DNA of 64,000 bases. It comes from Blattabacterium cuenoti (GTDB lineage: Bacteria > Bacteroidota > Bacteroidia > Flavobacteriales > Blattabacteriaceae). Position numbers and translations under genes: made by a program. The notes below the pieces were generated by a model that saw only the letters and a list, made by a program, of their open reading frames with translations, had not been told where the DNA came from and did not search any database. This document shows, piece by piece, positions 22,752 to 33,975 of the stretch. Each line of letters opens with the position of its first letter. Position 1 is the stretch's first letter. The stretch covers positions 521,001 through 585,000 of the forward strand of contig NZ_CP059183.1 in NCBI RefSeq assembly GCF_014251275.1, in the 5' to 3' direction.

Positions 22752-23790
22752 TATAATTTCCAACATCTTCTGTTGTACTTGGATTTGTATTATAACAAAT
22801 ATCCTCTGTAAAAACACCATTTTCTATAGATTTTTTTACAGCTTCTTCTAAAAGACATTTTTCTTTATGCATTCCAAAATATTCCAACATCATAGATCCA
22901 GATAATATACATCCCAGTGGATTTGCTATATTTTTTCCTTTTGCTTTAGGATAAGATCCATGAACTGGTTCAAATAATGGAGTCTTTCCACCTATGGAAG
23001 AAGAAGGTAACATTCCTATTGATCCACATATTACACTAGATTCATCTGATAAAATATCTCCAAACATATTATCCGTTAAAATAACATCAAATCTACTAGG
23101 ATTTAGAATAATCTGCATAGCTGCATTATCTATATATAAAAAATCTAGTTTTACTTCAGGATAAGATAATCCTATTTTAATTATAACTTCTCTCCATAAT
23201 TTAGAAGTTTCTAATACATTAGATTTATCTACCAAGGTTAGTTTTTTTCTTCTACTAATAGAAGCTTTAAATGCTAAATTACCAATTCTTTCTATTTCAT
23301 TTTTAGAATATATACAATTATCATAAGCTAATTCTCCACTTTCATTCCTTCCTTTTTCTCCAAAATAAATTCCCCCAGTTAATTCCCTATATATAACAAA
23401 ATTAACATTTTTTAATAATTCTCTATTTATAGGTGATCTATGAATATCTGGATAAAAAATTACGGGACGTATATTACAATATAATTTCATTTTCTTTCTA
23501 AGTTGTAATAAACCATCTTCTGGTGTAATTTTTTTATATCCACTTTTGCATTTATATGCAGGATCCCCTATACATCCCAATAATATTGCATCTGATTTTG
23601 AACAAATTTGTAATGTTTTTTCTGGAATAGGATTCCCTGTCATTTTTATTGCTTCAATACCAGCTAATAAATAGTGATAATAAAAGTTATGTCCATATTT
23701 TTTTGTAATGGAATTCAAAATTTTTATTGTTTCTTTCATAATTTCAGGGCCTATTCCATCTCCATATATTACAGAAATATTTTTTTCCAT
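22726..23790 (-). CDS. leuB: 3-isopropylmalate dehydrogenase
   Basis: The 354-residue NAD-dependent enzyme oxidises 3-isopropylmalate in leucine synthesis. Landmarks are VIYGDGIGPEIM, the substrate-binding RELTGGIYFGEKG, DNMFGDILSDE and FEPVHGSYPKAKG. An in-frame ATG at 23820 lies inside leuD; the ATG at 23790, one base after the leuD stop and just before KNISVIYGDG, is the natural start. It is the last gene of the leuA-C-D-B unit. Confidence 0.96.
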   Translation of the reverse strand: MEKNISVIYGDGIGPEIMKETIKILNSITKKYGHNFYYHYLLAGIEAIKMTGNPIPEKTLQICSKSDAILLGCIGDPAYKCKSGYKKITPEDGLLQLRKKMKLYCNIRPVIFYPDIHRSPINRELLKNVNFVIYRELTGGIYFGEKGRNESGELAYDNCIYSKNEIERIGNLAFKASISRRKKLTLVDKSNVLETSKLWREVIIKIGLSYPEVKLDFLYIDNAAMQIILNPSRFDVILTDNMFGDILSDESSVICGSIGMLPSSSIGGKTPLFEPVHGSYPKAKGKNIANPLGCILSGSMMLEYFGMHKEKCLLEEAVKKSIENGVFTEDICYNTNPSTTEDVGNYIKKYIDNQ

Positions 23791-23791
23791 A

Positions 23792-24394
23792 TTAAAAAAT
23801 ATATTTTTTTTTTCTTTCAAAAATTTCTATTTCTTTTTTCATAGAAACTAAAAAATCTATATCGTCATATCCATTAATAAAACAATATTTTTTGTATGGA
23901 TGAATATAAAAAGTATTAATTTCTTTTGTATTTATAATAGATATTTTTTGATTTAATAAATCCACTTTTACTTTAATTTTTGGATTCTTTTTCGTAATGT
24001 TAAATAATTTTTTTACAAAAACATCTGATATTTCTACTGGTAACAACCCATTATTTAATGCATTTTCTTTAAAAATATCAGCAAAAAAACTAGATATTAT
24101 TACTCTAAATCCATAATCTAAAAGAGCCCATACTGCATGTTCTCTACTAGATCCACATCCAAAATTTCTTCCAGACAAAAGAATTTTTCCTTTAAAATTA
24201 GGATTGTTCAAAATAAAATCCTTATTTATCAATCCATTCTTTTTATATTTCCAATCTATGAAAAGATTTTTTGCATAAACTTTACGTTTAAATTCCTTTA
24301 AAAAACGAGCAGGGATAATCTGATCTGTATCTATATCATCTATATATAGAGGTACTATTCTACTAATAATAACTTTTAATTTCTTCATAAACAT
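23792..24394 (-). CDS. leuD: 3-isopropylmalate dehydratase small subunit
   Basis: The 200-residue small subunit carries [14 protein letters not shown] and [14 protein letters not shown], which complete the active site of the aconitase-type enzyme with LeuC. Its start overlaps leuC by 32 bases if the ATG at 24394 is used; the ATG at 24388 is also possible. It sits between leuC and leuB. Confidence 0.96.
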   Translation of the reverse strand: MFMKKLKVIISRIVPLYIDDIDTDQIIPARFLKEFKRKVYAKNLFIDWKYKKNGLINKDFILNNPNFKGKILLSGRNFGCGSSREHAVWALLDYGFRVIISSFFADIFKENALNNGLLPVEISDVFVKKLFNITKKNPKIKVKVDLLNQKISIINTKEINTFYIHPYKKYCFINGYDDIDFLVSMKKEIEIFERKKKYIF

Positions 24395-25787
24395 ATTTGT
24401 CTATATTTACTATTTTACCTACTATAGAAACAACAGCCGCAGTTAAAGGACTTGCAAGTAAAGTTCTTGCTCCTGGGCCTTGTCTACCTTCAAAATTTCT
24501 ATTAGAGGTAGAAATACAATATTCTCCTGAAGGAATTTTATCTTCATTCATCCCTAAACATGCCGAACATCCTGGTTGTCTAAATTCTAATTCAGATTCT
24601 CTAAAAATGATATCTAATCCTTCTTTTTTTGCTTGTTCTACTACTTTATTAGACCCAGGGACAATAATAGTTCTAACATTTTTAGCTTTCTTTTTTCCTT
24701 TAACTATAGATGCTACTAGTCTAAGATCTTCTATTCTAGAATTAGTACAACTTCCTATAAATACATAATTTATATTTTTTCCAATTAAAGATTCTCCTGG
24801 ACAAAAACCCATATAATTCAATGATTTAAAAGATGTTTCATTAAAAAATGATTTATCTGGAATAGATTCATTTATTTTTATGGCCATTCCTGGATTTGTA
24901 CCATAAGTTATCATAGGAGAAATCTCTTCTGCTTTAAACGTATATTCTTTATCAAAAATAAAATCTTTATCAGTTTTTAATGATTTCCAATATTTTATTA
25001 TATTTTCATTTAATTTAATGTATATTTTATTAATATAATCTATAGTAATTTTGTCTGGATAAATAAGACCACCTTTTGATCCCATTTCAATACTCATATT
25101 ACAAATTGTCATTCTTCCTTCCATACTCATTTTATCAAATACAGTCCCACTATATTCTATAAAATATCCAACTCCTGCATTAACACCTAATTTGGAAATA
25201 ATATACAATATTACATCTTTTGATGTAACACTTTTTTTCAACTTTCCATTTATACAAATTCTCATTTGTTTTGGTTTATATAATAATAAACATTGACTAG
25301 CCATTACCATAGCTACTTGGCTAGTTCCAATTCCAAAAGCGATACATCCGAATGCCCCATGAGTTGAAGTATGACTATCTCCACAAACTATTGTCATTCC
25401 AGGTAATGTATGACCCAATTCAGGTCCAATAACATGAACTATACCATTATTCTTATCACCTAATTTATATAAGCAATGAATTCCAAACTTTTTACAATTA
25501 TTTGTTAATAAATTTATTTGGTTTCTTGATAAAGGATCAGATATTGGAAGATGTTGGTTTATTGTAGGAACATTATGATCCACTGTAGCAATAATTTGTT
25601 TTGGCCTAAAAATTTGTAAATTTTTTTCCTCTAGTTTTAAAAATGCTTGTGGACTAGTGACTTCATGTATATAATGTTTATCTATATAAATAACATCTAT
25701 ATTATTTTCTAATTTTTTTACTAAATGTGCATCCCAAATTTTATCAAATAATGATTTTGGTTTTTTTATCTTATTATTATATAACAT
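24363..25787 (-). CDS. leuC: 3-isopropylmalate dehydratase large subunit
   Basis: The 474-residue aconitase-type subunit isomerises 2- to 3-isopropylmalate. It keeps the [4Fe-4S] ligands in FIGSCTNSR and PGCSACLGM and the substrate loop [13 protein letters not shown]. Its start overlaps the leuA end by 11 bases, and its end overlaps leuD. The close packing of the four leu genes suggests tight co-translation. Confidence 0.96.
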   Translation of the reverse strand: MLYNNKIKKPKSLFDKIWDAHLVKKLENNIDVIYIDKHYIHEVTSPQAFLKLEEKNLQIFRPKQIIATVDHNVPTINQHLPISDPLSRNQINLLTNNCKKFGIHCLYKLGDKNNGIVHVIGPELGHTLPGMTIVCGDSHTSTHGAFGCIAFGIGTSQVAMVMASQCLLLYKPKQMRICINGKLKKSVTSKDVILYIISKLGVNAGVGYFIEYSGTVFDKMSMEGRMTICNMSIEMGSKGGLIYPDKITIDYINKIYIKLNENIIKYWKSLKTDKDFIFDKEYTFKAEEISPMITYGTNPGMAIKINESIPDKSFFNETSFKSLNYMGFCPGESLIGKNINYVFIGSCTNSRIEDLRLVASIVKGKKKAKNVRTIIVPGSNKVVEQAKKEGLDIIFRESELEFRQPGCSACLGMNEDKIPSGEYCISTSNRNFEGRQGPGARTLLASPLTAAVVSIVGKIVNIDKYVYEEIKSYY

Positions 25788-26976
25788 TTATTCTAATATC
25801 AGAATGTAAAAAATTTTTTTTGTTTAATTTTGCTTTTTCTAATATAATCATCAATTCTTTATCCGTAATTTCTATATTTTTATCTGCATATTCTAAAAAA
25901 ATAGAATAAACTAAATCTAAAGAACTTTTATTCAAAATAATTCCTAATTTTTTATAACGATATGACAATGCTGCTCTTCCACTTCTTGCAGTTAAAACAA
26001 TTGATGACCTATCTACACCAACATCTCTTGGATTAATGCTTTCATATGTTACTTTATTTTTAATTACCCCATCTTGATGTATACCAGATGAATGAGAAAA
26101 TGCATTCATACCAACTATTGCTTTATTTGCCTGAATTTTTATTCCTGTATATTTAGAAACTAAACTACTAACATCTGTTAGTTGTCTAGTTTTTATACTT
26201 GTATAAAAGTTTAAACTAGGATTTTGTTTCATAATCATTACAATTTCTTCTAATGAAGTGTTCCCAGCTCTTTCCCCAATTCCATTAATAGTACATTCAA
26301 CTTGTTCTGCTCCATTAATTACCCCATATAAAGAATTAGCAGTAGCCAACCCTAAATCATTGTGACAATGTGTGGATAATATTACTTTGTGTATTCCTTT
26401 TACATTTTCTTTTAAAAAATTTATTTTTTCTCCATATTCTTTTGGTAAACAGTATCCTGTAGTATCAGGAATATTAATTACAGTAGCCCCACTTTTAATA
26501 ACTTTTTCACATACTATTGCTAAAAAAATATTTTCTGTTCTACCTGCATCTTCTGCATAAAATTCTACATCTTCTGTAAATTTTTTTGCATATTTTACCG
26601 CTTTTTCAGCTATTTCTATTATTTTTTCTTTATTACTGTTAAATTTGTAACGAATATGATAATTTGAAGTTCCTATTCCGGTATGAATTCTAGGTTTTTT
26701 AGCAAATTTTATAGCATTCCAAGCTATATTTATATCTTTTTCTAAAGCTCTAGATAAAGCACATACAACTGAATTTGATATATTTTTAGAAATTTCTTGT
26801 ACAGAGTTATAATCTCCTGGACTAGAAATAGGGAATCCAGCCTCTATAACATCAACACCTAATTCTTCTAATTTTTTCGCAATTTTTATTTTTTCTTTAG
26901 TTTTCAACTTGCATCCTGGAATTTGTTCACCATCTCGTAATGATGTATCAAAAATTTTAATTCTTTTCTTCTTCAT
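25777..26976 (-). CDS. leuA: 2-isopropylmalate synthase without regulatory domain
   Basis: The 399-residue protein has the HMGL-like TIM barrel signature [12 protein letters not shown], the metal ligands in [11 protein letters not shown], and [13 protein letters not shown]. It condenses acetyl-CoA with 2-oxoisovalerate, the first committed leucine step. It stops before the LeuA dimer regulatory domain found in enzymes of about 510 residues, so leucine feedback through that domain is not expected. Homocitrate-type relatives share the barrel, but the following leuC, leuD and leuB settle the role. Confidence 0.93.
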   Translation of the reverse strand: MKKKRIKIFDTSLRDGEQIPGCKLKTKEKIKIAKKLEELGVDVIEAGFPISSPGDYNSVQEISKNISNSVVCALSRALEKDINIAWNAIKFAKKPRIHTGIGTSNYHIRYKFNSNKEKIIEIAEKAVKYAKKFTEDVEFYAEDAGRTENIFLAIVCEKVIKSGATVINIPDTTGYCLPKEYGEKINFLKENVKGIHKVILSTHCHNDLGLATANSLYGVINGAEQVECTINGIGERAGNTSLEEIVMIMKQNPSLNFYTSIKTRQLTDVSSLVSKYTGIKIQANKAIVGMNAFSHSSGIHQDGVIKNKVTYESINPRDVGVDRSSIVLTARSGRAALSYRYKKLGIILNKSSLDLVYSIFLEYADKNIEITDKELMIILEKAKLNKKNFLHSDIRINVI

Positions 26977-27137
26977 TATGCATAAAATTTTTTATATAAA
27001 AACCCAAAACTATTTTTTACGTAAAGAAAATAGAAACAAACTATTTTAATAGTTACAATATCTAATGATAACACATAATTTTTATTCAGTTATTTATCAA
27101 CGTATAACATAAAAGAAAAAATACTATATCCAATTAC

Positions 27138-28691
27138 ATGAAAAATCAATATGATAATCTTTTTTTATTAATTAAAACATTATCAAAATCTGAAAAAAGA
27201 CATTTTCAATTATATGTAAAACGCATAAAAAAAAATAAAAATTCCAAGTTTATGATGTTATTTAAGAATATGATGAAAATTGATAATTATAATGAAAAAA
27301 AAATATTGAATAATACAAAAATAAGTAAAGTTCAACTATCCAATATTAAAAGATATTTATATAATCAATTATTAATAAGTCTAAAAATTCAACATGTAAA
27401 AATAAATTATGATATTAAAATACGTCAGTATCTAGATTTCTCTAGAATATTATATAATAAAGGTCTATATATACAAAGTTTAAAACTTTTGAAAAAAGCC
27501 AAAATAATCGCAAAAAATTATGAATTAAACACTATTTTATTGGAATTAGTAGAATTTGAAAAAATGATAGAATCTCAACATATAACTAGAAGTATTTGTT
27601 CTAGATCAGAAGATCTGTCTTCAGAATCTAAAGAATTAGTAGAAAAGATAAAACAATGTAATGCATTATCCAGTTTATCATTAGAACTTTATGATCTATA
27701 TTTAAAAGTAGGATACGTAAGAAATGAAAAAGACAATATTTTTATAGAAACTTATTTTCGTACCAATACTCAAAAATTTAATATAACTAAACTTAGTTTT
27801 TATGAAAAATTATTTTTATATCAATCTAAAGCATGGTATTATCATATTCGTCAAGATTTTATAATGTGCTATAGATCATCTAAAAAATGGATAAAATTAT
27901 TTCAATCTTATTCAAATGCAAAAAAAATAGCTCCAGTAAGTTATATTAAAGGATATCATTATTTATTAGATACACTATTTTATTTAAATCATTATTCAAA
28001 ATTCACAAGTGTATTAATGCAATTTGAAAATGAAGTAAAAAACAAAAAAATACTTATAAACGAAAATACTGAAATATTAATTTTCATATATACATATGCT
28101 AATCGAATTAATAAACATTATATGGATGGAACTTTTTCTGAAGGAGTTAAAAAAATAATTCCATCGTTTATATCAAATTTTAAAAAATTTTGTAAACGAA
28201 TGGACTATCATTATATAATGGTACTATACTACAAAATTTCATGTTTATATTTTGGTAGTGGAGATTATTCTAATACTATTAAATATTTATCTAATATTAT
28301 AGAAAATAAAAGAAAAAACTTACGACAAGATTTACAATGTTTTTCTAGATTATTATATTTAATATCTTGTTACGAAAGTGGTTTAGATGATAATATGGAT
28401 CAAAAAATACAGTCTACGTATAAATTTTTCATAAAAATGAATGATGGATATATTGTTCAAAAAGAAATTATTCTTTTTTTCAAAAATTTAAGAAGTGTAT
28501 ATCCACATCAAGTAAAAAATAATTTTATAAAATTGAAAGAAAAATTAATAAAATACTACAATCATCCTTATGAAAAAAGAACTTTTTTGTATTTGGATAT
28601 TTTATCTTGGATTTCTTCAAAAATAGAAAATAAATCTGTAGAATACATTGTAAGAGAAAGATTTATTAAAAATAATTTAAAATTAAGATAG
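27138..28691 (+). CDS. Conserved Bacteroidetes hypothetical protein
   Basis: The 517-residue protein is mostly alpha-helical by composition, with lysine-rich helices and no signal peptide or membrane segment. It begins FLLIKTLSKSEKRHFQLYV, a start that I recall in uncharacterised flavobacterial proteins of about 500 residues. Repeated helix pairs could be TPR-like, for example RILYNKGLYIQSLKLLKKA, but no clear TPR consensus repeats. No catalytic motif is visible. It is monocistronic, divergent from leuA and convergent with the next small gene. The function is unknown. Confidence 0.7.
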   Translation: MKNQYDNLFLLIKTLSKSEKRHFQLYVKRIKKNKNSKFMMLFKNMMKIDNYNEKKILNNTKISKVQLSNIKRYLYNQLLISLKIQHVKINYDIKIRQYLDFSRILYNKGLYIQSLKLLKKAKIIAKNYELNTILLELVEFEKMIESQHITRSICSRSEDLSSESKELVEKIKQCNALSSLSLELYDLYLKVGYVRNEKDNIFIETYFRTNTQKFNITKLSFYEKLFLYQSKAWYYHIRQDFIMCYRSSKKWIKLFQSYSNAKKIAPVSYIKGYHYLLDTLFYLNHYSKFTSVLMQFENEVKNKKILINENTEILIFIYTYANRINKHYMDGTFSEGVKKIIPSFISNFKKFCKRMDYHYIMVLYYKISCLYFGSGDYSNTIKYLSNIIENKRKNLRQDLQCFSRLLYLISCYESGLDDNMDQKIQSTYKFFIKMNDGYIVQKEIILFFKNLRSVYPHQVKNNFIKLKEKLIKYYNHPYEKRTFLYLDILSWISSKIENKSVEYIVRERFIKNNLKLR

Positions 28692-28697
28692 AAACAA

Positions 28698-29066
28698 TTA
28701 TTTATTTGTAATAATAATTACACTAATGAACAATGTTACAAAATATGATAAAACAAGATTAAATATTTTAATTCTACAGTTAAAATAACTTGAATAATTA
28801 TAATCAATAAAATAAAAAAATACAACAGACATAAACAGCATCTTTGTGAAAATTAAATAAGTATATATTTTTATTAGAAATTTACTATTTTTCTTTTTCA
28901 TAAAACAAAGAACAAAAAATATAAAATTATTTATAAAAAATAAAAAAATATAGATTTTTATTAACACAAATAAGAATCTTTTTTCATAAAAAAAGGAATC
29001 AAAAAATATGTGAATAAAATTAAAAAATAAGTTATATAGATTATACAATATAATTTTTTTCTTCAT
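28698..29066 (-). CDS. Small four-helix membrane protein, unidentified
   Basis: The 122-residue protein is almost entirely hydrophobic, with about four membrane segments (near 10-30, 33-56, 68-85 and 95-118) separated by short lysine-rich loops. Its layout resembles small flavobacterial membrane proteins of the DUF6168 kind, but identity is too weak to assign. It lies between a convergent hypothetical gene (6 bases) and the divergent tyrS (18 bases). It could be drifting towards loss. Confidence 0.45.
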   Translation of the reverse strand: MKKKIILYNLYNLFFNFIHIFFDSFFYEKRFLFVLIKIYIFLFFINNFIFFVLCFMKKKNSKFLIKIYTYLIFTKMLFMSVVFFYFIDYNYSSYFNCRIKIFNLVLSYFVTLFISVIIITNK

Positions 29067-29084
29067 TTATTAATTATAACTATA

Positions 29085-30359
29085 ATGCAAAATATTTTAG
29101 ACGAACTCTCTTGGAGAGGATTAATTCAAGATAAAGTTACTGGATTAGAAAATATACTTAGAAAAAAGACTACAGTCTATATTGGATTTGATCCAACATA
29201 TGATTCTCTTCACATAGGGAGTTTAATTCCTATTATTGTATCAATTCATCTTCAAAATATAGGTCACAAACAAATAGTAATTATTGGTGAAGCAACAGGA
29301 TTTATAGGGGATCCTTCTGAAAAAAAGAATGAAAGAATTTTTTTGAAAAAAGATATATTACAAAAATATGTAATATCTATAAAAAATCAAATATTTAATT
29401 TATTTAGTTATCATTCAAAAAAAATAGAATTGTTAAATAATTTAGATTGGATTAAAAACATTACATTTATAGAATTTATTCGTGAAATTGGAAAGCATTT
29501 TACTGTAAATTATTTGATATCTAAGGATTCTGTAAAAAATAGAATAAAAAACAAAAAAAAAGGACTATCTTTTACTGAATTATCATATTCTATTATACAG
29601 GGGTATGACTATTTACATTTGAATAGAACAAAAAATTGCCAATTACAAATTGGAGGATCAGATCAATGGGGTAATATAATTACCGGAATAGAACTTATTA
29701 AAAAAATAACAGGAAAAAAAGTATATGGATTTACTTGTCCTCTTATAACAAGCCCTAATGGATTAAAATTTGGAAAAAGTGAAGAATTAGAAAATATATG
29801 GTTAGATAGAAATAAAACTTCTCCATACAAATTATACCAATTTTGGATAAACATATCAGATAATGACGCAGAAAAATATATAAAAATGTACACATTTTTA
29901 TCTAAAGAAAAAATAGAAAATTTAATAGTAGAACATAGATATAATCCAAGTAAAAGATTACTTCAAAAAAAATTAGCAAATGTAATCACTAAGTGGATCC
30001 ATGGAGATAAAGAATTAAAAAAAATAACAAAAATAACATCAATATTATTTGATAATAATAATAAAATTTTACAATCTTTAAATGAAGATATAATGACTTC
30101 CATATATGAAAATATTCCCCATATTTTATTTTCTAAGAAAGAATTAAATTATGGAATATTTTTAATAGATATATTGAAAAATAGTAGATTTTTAAAATCT
30201 AAAAAAAAAGCAAATTATGCTATAAAAAATAATTCTATTTATGTAAATAAAATTATTATAAAAAAAAATTTTTTGCTTGTAAAAAAAGATTTAATAAAAG
30301 ACAAGTATATTTTATTTCAATTTGGTAAAAAAGAATTTTTTATTATAAAATTTATATAA
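29085..30359 (+). CDS. tyrS: Tyrosyl-tRNA synthetase
   Basis: The 424-residue class I enzyme has the HIGH-type motif in DSLHIGSLIP, the tyrosine-binding region QGYDYLHL, the QIGGSDQWGNI block and a KMSKS-type loop KFGKSEE. The C-terminal S4 domain contains SKKKANYAIKNNSIYVN. It charges tRNA-Tyr. Confidence 0.96.
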   Translation: MQNILDELSWRGLIQDKVTGLENILRKKTTVYIGFDPTYDSLHIGSLIPIIVSIHLQNIGHKQIVIIGEATGFIGDPSEKKNERIFLKKDILQKYVISIKNQIFNLFSYHSKKIELLNNLDWIKNITFIEFIREIGKHFTVNYLISKDSVKNRIKNKKKGLSFTELSYSIIQGYDYLHLNRTKNCQLQIGGSDQWGNIITGIELIKKITGKKVYGFTCPLITSPNGLKFGKSEELENIWLDRNKTSPYKLYQFWINISDNDAEKYIKMYTFLSKEKIENLIVEHRYNPSKRLLQKKLANVITKWIHGDKELKKITKITSILFDNNNKILQSLNEDIMTSIYENIPHILFSKKELNYGIFLIDILKNSRFLKSKKKANYAIKNNSIYVNKIIIKKNFLLVKKDLIKDKYILFQFGKKEFFIIKFI

Positions 30360-30370
30360 AATTTAGTATC

Positions 30371-31261
30371 CTAGTATCCAAAATGTTTTAATTTACTAAA
30401 ATTATACCTGAAATTTTTACTAACTTTAACATGGAAAAGTAATCTAATTTTTTTTTCATAAAAATGTTCTATATTTTTTATAGACATAAGTTTTAATTTA
30501 TTCAAAATATTTCCTTTTTTTCCTATTAAAATTCCTTTTTGAGATTCTTTCTCTACATAAATAGAAGAACGTATATTTATTATATTTTGTTTTTCTTTAA
30601 AAAAATCAGTTACAACTTCTGTAGAATAAGGAATTTCTTTGTCATATAAAATATATATATTTTCTCTTATCATTTCATTTACGAAAAAACGTTTTGGTCT
30701 ATTACTTATATATTTTTTAGGATAAAAAGGTGGATGTTCAGGCAATAAAGATTCTATTTTTTTCATTAAAAAATCTTTATTTATATTTTTCAACGCAGAT
30801 ATTGGTAAAATTTCTAAATCAGGAAATAGTTTATTACAATAATATATTGTATTATATAATACATTTTCTTTATATTTTATTCCTATTTTATCAATCTTAT
30901 TAATTAAAACAATTATAGGTATATTTTTATTTGTTATACAATCAAAAAAATCTTTTGAAATATATTTGTATTTTCCAATTTCTGTAATTATTAAAATTAT
31001 ATCTGCAGAATTTAATGATTTTTTTATATCTATCATCATCATCTTTTGCATAAGATAAACAGGTTTATGTATTATTCCTGGAGTATCAGAAAATATCATT
31101 TGATAATTAGGTTTATTAATAATTCCTAATACTTTTTTACGAGTAGTTTGTGGTTTATCTGTAATAATAGAAATTTTTTCTCCAACAAGAGAATTAATTA
31201 AAGTTGATTTTCCAACATTTGGATCTCCTATTATATCTATAAAACCTGATTTATGAATCAC
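30371..31261 (-). CDS. era: GTPase Era
   Basis: The 296-residue protein couples a GTPase domain (GDPNVGKST, QTTRKKVLGI, DTPG, NKID, SALK) with a C-terminal KH domain that binds 16S rRNA (QKGILIGKKGNILNKL). It acts in small-subunit maturation. Its start overlaps the upstream clpB stop by 11 bases, so it is the second gene of a clpB-era unit. Confidence 0.95.
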   Translation of the reverse strand: MIHKSGFIDIIGDPNVGKSTLINSLVGEKISIITDKPQTTRKKVLGIINKPNYQMIFSDTPGIIHKPVYLMQKMMMIDIKKSLNSADIILIITEIGKYKYISKDFFDCITNKNIPIIVLINKIDKIGIKYKENVLYNTIYYCNKLFPDLEILPISALKNINKDFLMKKIESLLPEHPPFYPKKYISNRPKRFFVNEMIRENIYILYDKEIPYSTEVVTDFFKEKQNIINIRSSIYVEKESQKGILIGKKGNILNKLKLMSIKNIEHFYEKKIRLLFHVKVSKNFRYNFSKLKHFGY

Positions 31262-33881
31262 TATGAATTTCTTTTATTAATTTTTCTGATTTTCTAAATA
31301 CAATTCCTTGTTCTTTAAAAAAATCTATCAAAATATTATAATTTTTTTTAATTTTACCTTTAAGAATTTCCTTAGATAAATTGTTTAAAATATCATGTTG
31401 AATAACTCTTTTTAATGGTCTAGCACCAAAATTAAAATCATACCCCTTTTCTGATAAGTAATCTATAGCTTCATTTGTATATTCTATGGAAATATTTTTT
31501 TTTGATAAAATATTTTCCAACTTTTTTATTTGTAATTTAACAACTTCTTTAATTTCTTTTATAGTAAGAGGTTTAAATAAAATAATTTCATCTATACGAT
31601 TAATAAATTCTGGTCTAAGAATATTTTTTAATAAATTAACTATAGATTTTTTTAAAGTTTCTATTTCATTATATGAAATTTCTTTATATAAATTTTTTTG
31701 AATAATATCTGATCCTATATTAGAAGTCATAATAATAATTGTATTAGTAAAGTTTACCGTTCTACCTTTATTATCTGTTAATCTTCCATCATCTAAAACT
31801 TGTAAAAGTATATTAAAAACATTAGAATGGGCTTTTTCTATTTCGTCTAATAAAATAACACTATATGGTCTTCTTCTTATAGATTCTGTTAATTGCCCAC
31901 TTTCATCATAGCCTACATATCCTGGTGGAGCTCCTATTAATCTACTTATAGAATGACGTTCTTGATATTCACTCATATCTATTCTTACCATATTATTTTC
32001 ATCATCAAATAAATATTCTGATAAGGCCTTTGCAAGTTCTGTTTTTCCTACTCCTGTACTACCCATAAAAATAAAAGATCCTATAGGCCTTTTTTCATCT
32101 TGTAATCCAGCTCTAACCCTTCTTATTGCATTTGATATAGATTTAATTGCTTCATCTTGTCCTATAACTCTTTTATGCAATTCTTTCTCTAAAGAAAGCA
32201 ATTTATTTTTTTCACTTTGTAACATTTTAGTAATGGGAATACCAGTCCATTTAGAAATTACCTGTGCTATATCTTCCTTTGATACTTCCTCTTGTATCAT
32301 TTTTTTTCCTTTATATTCTTTACTTTTTAATTCTTTTTCAAATAATTTTATTTTGTTTTCTTCTTCCTTAATTTTCCCATATCTTAGTTCTGCTACTTTT
32401 CCATAATCTCCTAATCTTTCTGCTTGCTCAGATTCAAATTTAAAATGTTCTATTTTATCTTTAGACTTTTGTATTCCTTCTACTAAATCCTTTTCACTTT
32501 GCCATTGAGATTCTAATTTATTTTTTTTATCATTTAATTTGTATAATTCTTTTTTTAAAGGAATTAATTGTTTTTCATCTTTCTCCCTCTTTAAAGCTTC
32601 TATTTGAATTTCCATATGCATAATTTTCCTATATAATACATCTAGTTTTTCTGGTTTAGAATTAATTTCCATTCTCAATTTTGAAGCAGCCTCGTCAATA
32701 AGATCAATTGCTTTATCAGGAAGATAACGTTCATTTATATAACGTTTAGACAATTCTACAGCAGCTATAATAGATTCATCTTTAATTCTTACTTTGTGAT
32801 GACTTTCATATTTATCTTTAATTCCACGTAATATAGAAATAGCATCAGATACTGTAGGTTCATTAACATACACTTGTTGAAATCTTCTTTCTAAAGCTTT
32901 ATCCTCTTTAAAATATTTCTGATATTCATTTAATGTAGTGGCTCCAACTGCTCTAAGTTCCCCTTTTGCTAATGCTGGTTTCAAAATATTTGCTGCATCC
33001 ATAGCTCCTTCTCCTCCTCCAGCCCCAACTAAAGTATGAATTTCATCAATAAACAAAATAATTTTTCCATTTGAATAAGTAACTTCTTTTATTACAGATT
33101 TTAGTCTTTCTTCAAATTCTCCTTTATATTTTGCTCCTGCAATTAAAGATGCCATATCCAGGGAAAAAACTCTCTTATTTTTTAAATTTTCTGGAATATC
33201 CCCACTTGTAATACGGTGAGCTAATCCTTCTGCAATAGCTGTTTTTCCTACTCCTGGTTCTCCTATCAAAATAGGATTATTTTTTGTTCTTCTAGATAAT
33301 ATTTGTAATACTCTACGAATTTCTTCATCTCTTCCAATAACAGGATCTAATTTCCCATTATAAGCCAATTCATTAAGATTTTTAGCATATTTCTCCAACG
33401 CATTGTATGTATTTTCTACCGTAGAAGAAACTACATTACCATTTTTATTTCTAATATTTTGTATAATACTTTTTATTTTATTTTCTGTTATTCCTTGGTT
33501 TTTTAATAATTGAGAAGTTTTATCAGATACAACAAAAATTCCATAAAAAATATGTTCTACAGAAATAAATTCATCTTTTAAAATTTTAGCATAATTTTCA
33601 GATATATTTAACATTTTTGTAACATTATTACTGAAATGTTGAGTAAATGATCCACTTATTATTTTTGGATAGGAGGATATAATATCATCTAATTCTTTTA
33701 TTATTATTTTATAATTAACTGATAATTTTTGAAAAATATAAGGAATTATGTTTTTTTCGACATTTAAAATCGATTTTAAAATATGTGAATTTTCAATAGA
33801 CTGTTGATTTTTATTTAATGCAATATATTGAGCATTTTGTATTACTTCCTGAGATTTTAAGGTAAGTTTTTTATAATTCAT
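31251..33881 (-). CDS. clpB: ATP-dependent chaperone ClpB
   Basis: The 876-residue disaggregase has an N-terminal Clp domain (about 1-145), a first AAA+ module ([32 protein letters not shown]), a coiled-coil middle domain rich in Lys/Glu (about 400-525), and a second AAA+ module ([23 protein letters not shown]). Together with DnaK it rescues aggregated proteins. Chaperones tend to be strongly retained in endosymbionts. A palindromic element lies in the 94-base spacer shared with the divergent prfB. Confidence 0.97.
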   Translation of the reverse strand: MNYKKLTLKSQEVIQNAQYIALNKNQQSIENSHILKSILNVEKNIIPYIFQKLSVNYKIIIKELDDIISSYPKIISGSFTQHFSNNVTKMLNISENYAKILKDEFISVEHIFYGIFVVSDKTSQLLKNQGITENKIKSIIQNIRNKNGNVVSSTVENTYNALEKYAKNLNELAYNGKLDPVIGRDEEIRRVLQILSRRTKNNPILIGEPGVGKTAIAEGLAHRITSGDIPENLKNKRVFSLDMASLIAGAKYKGEFEERLKSVIKEVTYSNGKIILFIDEIHTLVGAGGGEGAMDAANILKPALAKGELRAVGATTLNEYQKYFKEDKALERRFQQVYVNEPTVSDAISILRGIKDKYESHHKVRIKDESIIAAVELSKRYINERYLPDKAIDLIDEAASKLRMEINSKPEKLDVLYRKIMHMEIQIEALKREKDEKQLIPLKKELYKLNDKKNKLESQWQSEKDLVEGIQKSKDKIEHFKFESEQAERLGDYGKVAELRYGKIKEEENKIKLFEKELKSKEYKGKKMIQEEVSKEDIAQVISKWTGIPITKMLQSEKNKLLSLEKELHKRVIGQDEAIKSISNAIRRVRAGLQDEKRPIGSFIFMGSTGVGKTELAKALSEYLFDDENNMVRIDMSEYQERHSISRLIGAPPGYVGYDESGQLTESIRRRPYSVILLDEIEKAHSNVFNILLQVLDDGRLTDNKGRTVNFTNTIIIMTSNIGSDIIQKNLYKEISYNEIETLKKSIVNLLKNILRPEFINRIDEIILFKPLTIKEIKEVVKLQIKKLENILSKKNISIEYTNEAIDYLSEKGYDFNFGARPLKRVIQHDILNNLSKEILKGKIKKNYNILIDFFKEQGIVFRKSEKLIKEIHSDS

Positions 33882-33920
33882 ATAAAATTTTTTATATAAT
33901 ATAAAAAAAATTTATAACCG

Positions 33921-33953
33921 AAATAATTTTATAGTCTAATAGACTAATTATTT
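33921..33953. promoter_or_regulatory. Imperfect palindrome between clpB and prfB
   Basis: AAATAATT at 33921-33928 pairs with AATTATTT at 33946-33953, and AGTCT at 33933-33937 pairs with AGACT at 33941-33945 around a 3-base centre. The spacer serves two divergent genes. It is not the CIRCE heat-shock element. It may be an operator or a chance A/T palindrome. Confidence 0.3.
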
Positions 33954-33975
33954 CAAAATATTTATTTTCGCAAAT

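Noticed and set aside
24397-24768. 123-residue open frame antisense to leuC
   Set aside because: It mirrors the conserved leuC codons on the other strand and has no motif of its own.
27094-27102. DnaA-box-like TTATCAACG between leuA and the hypothetical gene
   Set aside because: Two mismatches to TTATCCACA, a single copy and no origin-type gene context.
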